Source: Marinoscillum sp964351885
Lineage (GTDB): Bacteria; Bacteroidota; Bacteroidia; Cytophagales; Cyclobacteriaceae
Assembly (NCBI GenBank): GCA_964351885.1
Contig: CAYGPP010000161.1
Span: 1-7,724, forward strand
Length of the DNA: 7,724 nt
Direction: 5' to 3'
A model generated the notes under the pieces. The model was given only the letters and a program-made list of their open reading frames with translations. It was not told the DNA's origin and ran no database searches. The first letter of the stretch is position 1. The number at the start of each line of letters is the position of its first letter. Position numbers and translations under genes: made by a program. Below are positions 1-5,884 of this stretch, one piece after another.

Positions 1-154
1 CTTTAGTAAGCTCTTCTACACGTTTAGCTCCTGCTTCATCTTCAATCCCATTCAAAACAACAGTATATCCATCTTTACCTAATCGCTTAGCTACCTCAAA
101 ACCAATTCCTCCTGTTGCGCCAGTTATTACAGCTACTTTTTCTGTTAAACTCAT
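1..154 (-). CDS. Short-chain dehydrogenase/reductase, N-terminal 51 residues (probable DEH reductase), partial
   Basis: The reading frame starts at ATG 154-152 and runs off the left edge, so only the N-terminal part of the Rossmann fold is present. Directly visible are strand beta-1 (KVAVITGA, residues 6-13), the SDR glycine motif TGATGGIG (residues 11-18), the following helix, and strand beta-2 ending in VVLNG (32-36). SDR enzymes are typically about 250 residues, so roughly four fifths is missing, including the catalytic Ser-Tyr-Lys. The start codon has an A/T-rich leader and no strong Shine-Dalgarno box, which is usual in Bacteroidota. It lies 35 bp after the MFS stop with no terminator between them, so it is probably in the same transcript. 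In alginate loci an SDR in this position reduces 4-deoxy-L-erythro-5-hexoseulose uronate (DEH) to 2-keto-3-deoxygluconate with NAD(P)H in the cytoplasm. That function is inferred from context; the fragment alone supports only SDR membership. A gluconate 5-dehydrogenase or KDG-dehydrogenase type SDR is the main alternative. Confidence 0.85.
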   Translation of the reverse strand, partial: MSLTEKVAVITGATGGIGFEVAKRLGKDGYTVVLNGIEDEAGAKRVEELTK

Positions 155-189
155 TTCTATGTTTTATTTATTAATTAATGATAATATTA

Positions 190-1452
190 CTAGCCTACCG
201 GCTTAATTTCTTTCGCGAAATATTTAATTGATAAAAACCCTAGTGGTACAAATACCGCGATCATGATAAATATTGGGGTGTATGAAAAGTTATCTGTGAT
301 AACAGGAACCAAGAAGTTCATGATAATCACAGAGAATATCCCAACCGTACCACCAAGTCCAGCTAATGAGCCTACAGACTTACCACTGAAAAGATCACTT
401 GGTATGGTCTGAATATTCGAAATCACAAACTGAAACCCGAATAACACTGCTGCTACAATAGCCACAAATCTCACAGGCGTATTACCGAAGAAAATAGTTG
501 CTATCAATCCAAAAAACATAATGATACAGCCGACAAGAATAGTCTTCTTTCTTGCCACATCCACTGATGCACCATTGACCATTAATCTTCCTGAATAATA
601 TCCCCCTGACAAGCTTCCAATAGCTGCTCCTACGTAAGGAACCCAAGCAAAGAATCCAATTTCCTTAACGTTGAATCCATAAACATCTGCCAAGTAAATC
701 GACATCCAGCCTACAAAAAGCCACCAGATAGGTTCTACAAAAAATCTAGAAGCTAACACAGCCCAAGATTCTCTGTGAGACAATATCTCTCTCATAGTAA
801 GACCAGGCTTATCGGCATCTTCGGCTTTTTCTTCAATACCAGACATAATGTGCTCTTTCTCCTCATCGGTTATCCATGGATGCTTTCCTGGCACACCTTT
901 GTTGATTAATAGCCATGGTATAACCCAAATCAAACCTAGTAATCCCAATAATAGAAATGTCATTTTCCAACCAATAGCAAACCACACAATTGCTATAAGT
1001 GGGGGAGCGACTATAGAACCCAGTGCTGCACCAGAATTAAAAATACCCTGTGCAAGCGCACGTTCCTTTGCAGGGAACCACTCAGCATTGCTCTTTACTG
1101 CACCCGGCCAGTTACCGGCCTCTCCCAATCCAAGAAATACACGAAATATACTGAATGACATAGCTCCACGAGCAAGCGCATGAATAGCTGTAGCTAATCC
1201 CCAAATAGTGATTGAAACCACAAATCCAGCACGCGTACCAATTTTATCAAACATCTTCCCTGAGAGTGATTGACCTATTGCATACGCCACAAGAAATACA
1301 TTGAGAATAAGCGCATAGTCATTCTTATCCATGCCTAAATCCTTAGAAATATCAGGCCACATAATGCTGAGCGCCGAACGATCAATATAATTAATGACGG
1401 TGGCCAGGCATACTAGCCCTATAATCCACCATCTGAGTCCTTTTAATTTCAT
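190..1452 (-). CDS. MFS transporter, hexuronate (ExuT/anion:cation symporter) type
   Basis: This 420-residue protein has about twelve hydrophobic segments, the usual size and layout of a major facilitator superfamily permease of the inner membrane. Recognisable features are NYIDRSALSI in the first helix (residues 21-30), an MFS motif-A variant GKMFDKIGTR between helices 2 and 3 (65-74), and the block R104, GLGEAGNWPG (108-117), with EWFPAKERA (124-132) after it, typical of the anion:cation symporter family that includes hexuronate and galactonate carriers. A hydrophilic cytoplasmic loop (about 183-228) separates the two six-helix halves. The start at ATG 1452 gives an N-terminus (MKLKGLRWW) normal for the family. 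It begins 26 bp after the cupin gene and ends 35 bp before the SDR gene. Lying between a KdgF-like cupin and an SDR, it most likely imports the unsaturated monouronate or DEH released by the periplasmic lyase. The exact substrate is inferred; family membership is strong. Confidence 0.93.
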   Translation of the reverse strand: MKLKGLRWWIIGLVCLATVINYIDRSALSIMWPDISKDLGMDKNDYALILNVFLVAYAIGQSLSGKMFDKIGTRAGFVVSITIWGLATAIHALARGAMSFSIFRVFLGLGEAGNWPGAVKSNAEWFPAKERALAQGIFNSGAALGSIVAPPLIAIVWFAIGWKMTFLLLGLLGLIWVIPWLLINKGVPGKHPWITDEEKEHIMSGIEEKAEDADKPGLTMREILSHRESWAVLASRFFVEPIWWLFVGWMSIYLADVYGFNVKEIGFFAWVPYVGAAIGSLSGGYYSGRLMVNGASVDVARKKTILVGCIIMFFGLIATIFFGNTPVRFVAIVAAVLFGFQFVISNIQTIPSDLFSGKSVGSLAGLGGTVGIFSVIIMNFLVPVITDNFSYTPIFIMIAVFVPLGFLSIKYFAKEIKPVG

Positions 1453-1478
1453 AGCCTATATTATTTCGTCCTTAATTA

Positions 1479-1856
1479 TTAATCTTCTTTGTCTCCAAAA
1501 TACGACACCCCACCTCCAGTAAGGAAATCTTCTCTTACGGGACTGAATGTATCAATCAGCATCCCTTCTTCTAAGCATACAGCGCTGTGCAAAAGGTTAG
1601 GCTCGATGTAAACGCCATCTCCACCCTCTACCACTTGCTTTTGTCCGTCGATAGTGAATTCAAACTTTCCAGAAACCACATAAGTAACTTGTGTGTGGAA
1701 GTGTTGATGAGGAGAGCCTAAGGCTCCTTTATTAAATTTCACTTGAACCATCATGATCTGATTGTCATAACCTAGAAACTTCCTTGAAACTCCTCCTCCG
1801 AGGATTTCCCACTCCATATCTTTCGTCAGAATATACTTTTCGCTATTTCTTTCCAT
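1479..1856 (-). CDS. kdgF: KdgF-like cupin, unsaturated monouronate ring-opening protein
   Basis: A single-domain cupin of 125 residues with no signal peptide or membrane segment, so cytoplasmic. Cupin motif 1 is intact in the form G44-x5-H50-x-H52-x3-Q56-x6-G63, with Gln in place of the common Glu. Motif 2 contributes P86 and H90. H50, H52, Q56 and H90 are the probable metal ligands, matching the two-His/Gln/His arrangement described for KdgF. The C-terminal segment IDTFSPVREDFL (101-112) carries D102, F104 and R108, corresponding to residues proposed as catalytic in KdgF. KdgF proteins speed conversion of cyclic 4,5-unsaturated uronates, from pectin or alginate, to the linear keto form used by downstream reductases or isomerases. 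The start ATG lies only 3 nt after the lyase stop TAG, so its ribosome-binding region is inside the lyase gene and the two are probably translationally coupled. The neighbouring PL17 lyase points to an alginate-derived uronate. A generic sugar-binding cupin is the less likely alternative. Confidence 0.9.
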   Translation of the reverse strand: MERNSEKYILTKDMEWEILGGGVSRKFLGYDNQIMMVQVKFNKGALGSPHQHFHTQVTYVVSGKFEFTIDGQKQVVEGGDGVYIEPNLLHSAVCLEEGMLIDTFSPVREDFLTGGGVSYFGDKED

Positions 1857-1859
1857 TTC

Positions 1860-4112
1860 CTATTTTTCTTTTTTCTTAAAGTCAAAAACTCCTGTCCAAT
1901 TCAGCTGTCCATTAGAGGCTTCAATCGAATGAATGCCAGATTCATCATCATCCTTCAGAGAGATGGTAAATTGATAGGACGCTCCACTTTCTAGTTGAAA
2001 CTGAACAGCAGCATATTCTGCTGATTCATGCAGCACCTTCATATCAACAATGGATGTGAACAGATTGAGCGGACGCTCAGTTGAGTAGTCATAACTCCCA
2101 TGCATCTCATATAAGCTTGCAAAAAGCGTATTACCATCTGTTCTACGATGAATCATCCCAGGATCACGTCTTAGGTTAAAATTGGGATCATTGGCTCCAA
2201 TTCTTGTGAGAATCATTTCGTCACCTGATTTTACAACCGACGTTACCGAGTAAAATCTCTTTTTATTAAACCAAGTCATTCTATAGGTACTTCCCTCAAG
2301 GGTCGTTTGTGCTTCAGCCCATAGGTGCTGATAGCCATCATGTTTACCCATAGGCTTCAATACATTGTTCGTCTCAAATTTCTGGTTAGAAGACATGAAA
2401 TGTCCAACATAATAAAGAGGCAAATCATAACGTGTACCTTCTGGAGCTTGCACAGAGAAAAGATCAATAATCAATGGTCTTTCAAGCTCTTCAATTGAGA
2501 TTACAGCCATAGATCGCTGCATAATCACATCTTTATCTTTATAGGCATTGAGTTCTTTAGCACTTGCTATCTGAACTACGCTATCCGAATAGAAGTAATA
2601 TGGAGTTCCTGGCATTTTATCGGCTGCCTTTACCTTATGGTCAAAGTGAGAATCCTTATCTACGACTAATGTATTATGCGCCACGGTTTCTTTAGACCAA
2701 CTATGATTCTCCTTGAGATATCCTCCTCCGTCTTTATGCTCAATGTTCACCCACCTTGCTGCTCCATAATCTTGAATAACTTCCCCTGTCTCATCATAGA
2801 GCAAAAAACCTAACCTATCGAAGTGGCCATGTCCCATTCCGTGTTTGGCATATTTCATTACTAAGGTCACATCATCAGATCGCAAAATACCTAAAGCTCC
2901 TTCATCTCCAGCTGCACCATCCGTGAGTTCAAGGCTCTTATATTTATATGGTTTAGCTTTCCCTTCTGCCACCGCTTTCGCCGAGGAGAGTCCAGCATCT
3001 TCAAGAGGTACTCTTTCTTGTTTTTCCACAATAGAAAGTAGACCTGGATCATTGCTACCGTAGTGATACGCCATACTCACTGCGTGAATCAGTTCGCGTG
3101 ATGCCAATGACATCCCTTTCTGGGAATCATTAATAGGAAAAAATTCTCCCTGAGAATTCGTTTGATTGATTAGCGCATAGACTGCTTTGATCAAGAGTCC
3201 ATCGCGATATTCGAAGATTTTCAATTCAGGTTTCTTAGTAGCTAAGCCTTGAGCAAATATTAAAAACGGATACATCGCATATCGCTGATAATACGGCCCT
3301 TCTGTGTAATATCCATCTGGGGAAAATGAATGATCAATCTGAGCAATGAATCCACCTTCTTTATATCCTTTCAAGTTCAGTGTTCCTCCGTCATTATCGG
3401 CTTTCAAATCTTGTGTCTCTCCAACATCAAAAGCGTACAATGCCCTGTCGATGAGTTCTTCATCATCCATCACCAAACCAATCATCCCTACAGCAGCATT
3501 AGCCCAGGTACTGTGGTTATGGAGTCTGTTATGAAATTTCGGATTCTCAATCGAAACGTAATCAGCATACGGCTTAAACAGCTCGGAATTCAGATTTATC
3601 CTTGTTTCCTCGTCCAGCCAGTCATATATACAATCGTAAGCCTGTGCTGTATACACCAGCCAATTTGCATCGTTCAAGCATTGCCAAAAAAGTTTGCCTC
3701 TTGCATAGGATCTTGTAGCAGGATGTTTACCGATTGTAGGCCACATTTTATGGTATTCCAGAAGCATCTCGCGGATATACTCGGCATACTTTACTTCACC
3801 CGTGATCTGAAACAACACACCCGCTTTCTGCATAATGAAGAAATTGGACTTGTGTCGCTCATGGGTGTACCCGCCAGCCAGATCTTTGGGAATAGGCACC
3901 TCAATTCCGTTTGCGATTTCTGCATCTACCTCAGCCCGAGTTTCCTTGACGGACTTATCAAAAAGAGGAACCTGTCCGAAGTTCGCTCGCATTGATTTTA
4001 CTCCACTGGGAGTAAGGATCAGGTTTGGATGTTCAGGTTTGGTGTTAATTGGTTCTTGTGTGCCGCAGGACAGTATCACAAAAAAAACCAATAATGTAGG
4101 TATCCTCTTCAA
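1860..4112 (-). CDS. PL17-type alginate / oligoalginate lyase, lipoprotein
   Basis: From the TTG start at 4112 this is a 750-residue protein; the same frame stays open to an ATG at 4223, which would add 37 residues. I prefer TTG because it puts the signal KRIPTLLVFFVILSC at the very N-terminus, with the lipid-bearing cysteine at residue 16; the longer form would bury it. The mature part has an alpha/alpha-toroid alginate-lyase domain (about 30-330) and a heparinase II/III-like beta-sandwich (about 400 to the end). Candidate catalytic residues are N199-H200 in HNHSTW, Y269 in the segment SPDGYYTEGPYYQRYA, and H428/H430 in HGHFDRLGF; this matches the Asn/His plus Tyr/His beta-elimination scheme known for PL17 enzymes such as Alg17c of Saccharophagus. 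The block QDYGAARWVN (447-456) is also family-typical. PL17 enzymes are usually exolytic and release unsaturated monouronate. As a lipoprotein it should act in the periplasm or at the cell surface. The downstream KdgF gene, 3 nt away, fits that product. Exo mode and M/G preference are inferred. Confidence 0.92.
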   Translation of the reverse strand: MKRIPTLLVFFVILSCGTQEPINTKPEHPNLILTPSGVKSMRANFGQVPLFDKSVKETRAEVDAEIANGIEVPIPKDLAGGYTHERHKSNFFIMQKAGVLFQITGEVKYAEYIREMLLEYHKMWPTIGKHPATRSYARGKLFWQCLNDANWLVYTAQAYDCIYDWLDEETRINLNSELFKPYADYVSIENPKFHNRLHNHSTWANAAVGMIGLVMDDEELIDRALYAFDVGETQDLKADNDGGTLNLKGYKEGGFIAQIDHSFSPDGYYTEGPYYQRYAMYPFLIFAQGLATKKPELKIFEYRDGLLIKAVYALINQTNSQGEFFPINDSQKGMSLASRELIHAVSMAYHYGSNDPGLLSIVEKQERVPLEDAGLSSAKAVAEGKAKPYKYKSLELTDGAAGDEGALGILRSDDVTLVMKYAKHGMGHGHFDRLGFLLYDETGEVIQDYGAARWVNIEHKDGGGYLKENHSWSKETVAHNTLVVDKDSHFDHKVKAADKMPGTPYYFYSDSVVQIASAKELNAYKDKDVIMQRSMAVISIEELERPLIIDLFSVQAPEGTRYDLPLYYVGHFMSSNQKFETNNVLKPMGKHDGYQHLWAEAQTTLEGSTYRMTWFNKKRFYSVTSVVKSGDEMILTRIGANDPNFNLRRDPGMIHRRTDGNTLFASLYEMHGSYDYSTERPLNLFTSIVDMKVLHESAEYAAVQFQLESGASYQFTISLKDDDESGIHSIEASNGQLNWTGVFDFKKKEK

Positions 4113-4135
4113 ACATTTAATTAGAATATCTTTCT
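4113..4135 (-). promoter_or_regulatory. A/T-rich translation-initiation region before the PL17 TTG start
   Basis: On the minus strand the bases just before TTG 4112-4110 include AGATATTCTAATTAAATGT, an A/T-rich stretch like the leaders of the other genes here and typical of Bacteroidota, which rarely use strong Shine-Dalgarno boxes. The alternative start, ATG 4223, is preceded by the less A/T-rich CAGCCACTTCAAGAC. This favours the TTG start or an initiation at the nearby out-of-frame ATG (4116-4114). Confidence 0.35.
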
Positions 4136-4268
4136 GCTCATTGTGAGTCCGAACACCAAGACCCTCAACACACCCTAATAGTGCTTTAATCGAAAATAAG
4201 CTCATTGTAAAGAAATTCTTCATGTCTTGAAGTGGCTGGTTTGACTAGGTTAATGAATGGTTGGTATT

Positions 4269-4299
4269 AAAAAAAAGTCCTCCACCTTCGATGGAGGAC
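4269..4299 (-). terminator. Rho-independent terminator after susD
   Basis: Read on the minus strand, arms GTCCTCCATC (4299-4290) and GGTGGAGGAC (4286-4277) pair over 10 bp with one T-G wobble, closing a GAA loop, and are followed by eight T residues (4276-4269). The hairpin begins 23 bp after the susD stop and is oriented for the same transcript. It should end most susCD transcripts, or act as a partial terminator that lowers expression of the lyase, kdgF, transporter and SDR genes relative to susCD. Confidence 0.9.
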
Positions 4300-4322
4300 C
4301 TTCTACTTGTACCCAATCTTTA

Positions 4323-5873
4323 TTATCTAGCTAGATTAGGATTCCTAATAACTTCATCAGCAGGAATCGGAAGTAAATAATCATCAGGGTAAACAAAACC
4401 TGGTTTCGCTCCTTCAAAGCCTGTTGCACTGAACACTGATTGCCCTAAGTCTCTTCTCACAATATCATACCATCTCTTACACTCGAAAGCGAGTTCCAGT
4501 CTTCGCTCTTCCAACACATCAGCGACAGTAACTGATCCTGTATGATTTGCCGGTACCGAACTTGGTGGATACTTAACATTATCTCCATCAACAGCACCAT
4601 TTCTCGCGCGTGCCCTTACCTCATTTAAGTAAGTCTGAGCCTTAGCATTATCCCCTTGCTCAACAGCAGCCTCGGCAGCAATCAGCAATACTTCAGCATA
4701 TCTCATGAGCAAGTAGTCCAATTCAGACTCTCGCCCGTTAGCAGAAGTATTTTCACCTGGAAATCTGTGATACTTGGCTATAAATGGTCTATTAGGATTG
4801 ATTGGATCAACCGAACTAAACTGAGTGTAGTCGACTGGATTACCACCGTTCAGGGTTGAGGAGACAGCCGTAGTATCATAACTAACAGCTCTTCTATAAT
4901 CCTGCCCATTCCAGCTATCATAGACCGCTTTGGCTGGAACTAAAACTGCCCAACCGCCTTGGTGTGCATAAGCCTGATTACCTGCGATTCCAGACAATGG
5001 AGCCAAATAATCAAAAGTAAAATTCGTCACTTCAACTCCAGTACGTCCAGCGAAATCAAGAACAAAAATTGGTTCCTTTGAATCTTTCACATCGGCAAAA
5101 TGAAATAGGTTCTGAAAATCCGGATCCAGATTTAGATCATATGCTCCTTTATTCGCAATAACATCTTCAGCCTCTGAAAGTGCATTGGCATAGTCCCCAG
5201 TGGTCAAATAAACTGAAGCGAGAAATGCACTCGCTGCGGCTTTTGAAGGTATAGACTTATTGGCAACTGTATTAGGGAGAATTGATTTGGCGAATTCTAA
5301 ATCGGAAATAATAGCAGAATAGATCTCATCAACAGAATTTGGAGAAGCACTACTCAATGCAGCCACATCCGCAACAGGTTCATCGATGTATATCACGGAT
5401 CCAAACATTCTCACCAAGTGATAATAAGACAAGGCCCTAATGAAATGTGCCTGTGCACTTATCACATTCAATCGATCTTGATCTGCAACAGTTGGCGCAT
5501 CAACTAAGGATGCTCCAAAAATAGTCAAGTTACACGCTGAAACTATATCATACATGGCTCCCCATGCGATCAGGGTATTGCTATTATCAGCGATATCGTT
5601 GAATAAATTGAAATCAATTCTTTCTTGGACTGTATTTCCATCACCTATGTCCACCATGTCGCTTTTTAAAAGAAGCGGTAAGGCCGTTTCCCTTGCTAGA
5701 AAAAATCGGTGATGTAGCCTGGCATATACACCATTCATAGCAACCTCTACGGTCGCCACATCAGTGAAATACGTTTCGGGAACCAAAATTCCTATTGGCT
5801 CCTCTTGCAAATCAGAACATGCAACTGTTGATAATCCTAGTATCAGCAAAAACAAATATTTATATCTAATCAT
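4323..5873 (-). CDS. susD: RagB/SusD family outer-membrane glycan-binding lipoprotein
   Basis: A 516-residue protein, the usual SusD length. The N-terminus is a lipoprotein signal peptide, MIRYKYLFLLILGLSTVAC, with the lipidated cysteine at residue 19, followed by SDLQEEP and the ETYFTD...NGVYARL segment (33-53) characteristic of SusD-like proteins. TPR-like helical pairs are visible around 127-160, 205-245 and 386-425. The C-terminal block EERRLELAFECKRWYDIVR (456-474) and the ending LLPIPADEVIRNPNL are family hallmarks. SusD proteins sit on the outer surface as a lid over their partner SusC and bind the oligosaccharide before import. The partner susC ends only 11 bp upstream, so the two are co-transcribed. 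A terminator follows the stop codon. The ligand is presumably alginate oligosaccharide, judged from the lyase and uronate genes downstream; SusD sequence alone does not show ligand specificity. The symbol is used in the SusD-like sense. Confidence 0.95.
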   Translation of the reverse strand: MIRYKYLFLLILGLSTVACSDLQEEPIGILVPETYFTDVATVEVAMNGVYARLHHRFFLARETALPLLLKSDMVDIGDGNTVQERIDFNLFNDIADNSNTLIAWGAMYDIVSACNLTIFGASLVDAPTVADQDRLNVISAQAHFIRALSYYHLVRMFGSVIYIDEPVADVAALSSASPNSVDEIYSAIISDLEFAKSILPNTVANKSIPSKAAASAFLASVYLTTGDYANALSEAEDVIANKGAYDLNLDPDFQNLFHFADVKDSKEPIFVLDFAGRTGVEVTNFTFDYLAPLSGIAGNQAYAHQGGWAVLVPAKAVYDSWNGQDYRRAVSYDTTAVSSTLNGGNPVDYTQFSSVDPINPNRPFIAKYHRFPGENTSANGRESELDYLLMRYAEVLLIAAEAAVEQGDNAKAQTYLNEVRARARNGAVDGDNVKYPPSSVPANHTGSVTVADVLEERRLELAFECKRWYDIVRRDLGQSVFSATGFEGAKPGFVYPDDYLLPIPADEVIRNPNLAR

Positions 5874-5884
5874 ATTAAGGTTTT

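Noticed and set aside
155..189. A/T-rich gap between the MFS and SDR genes as a possible terminator or promoter.
   Set aside because: No GC-rich hairpin, T-run or clear TTTG/TAnnTTTG promoter pair is present; it looks like an ordinary intra-operon spacer.
848..1183. A 111-codon open frame on the plus strand opposite the MFS gene.
   Set aside because: Antisense to conserved MFS motifs, with low-complexity Pro/Asn/Ala/Ile-rich translation; a shadow of the real gene.
3330..3995. A 221-codon open frame on the plus strand opposite the lyase gene.
   Set aside because: It lies wholly antisense to a well-supported PL17 coding region, its translation is Cys/Ile/Ser-rich with no recognisable domain, and it looks like a shadow frame.
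4113..4223. The 37-residue N-terminal extension of the lyase from ATG 4223.
   Set aside because: It would place a lipoprotein signal peptide internally, has no similarity I recognise, and its upstream sequence looks less like a Bacteroidota initiation region. Kept as an alternative start in the findings rather than as part of the gene.
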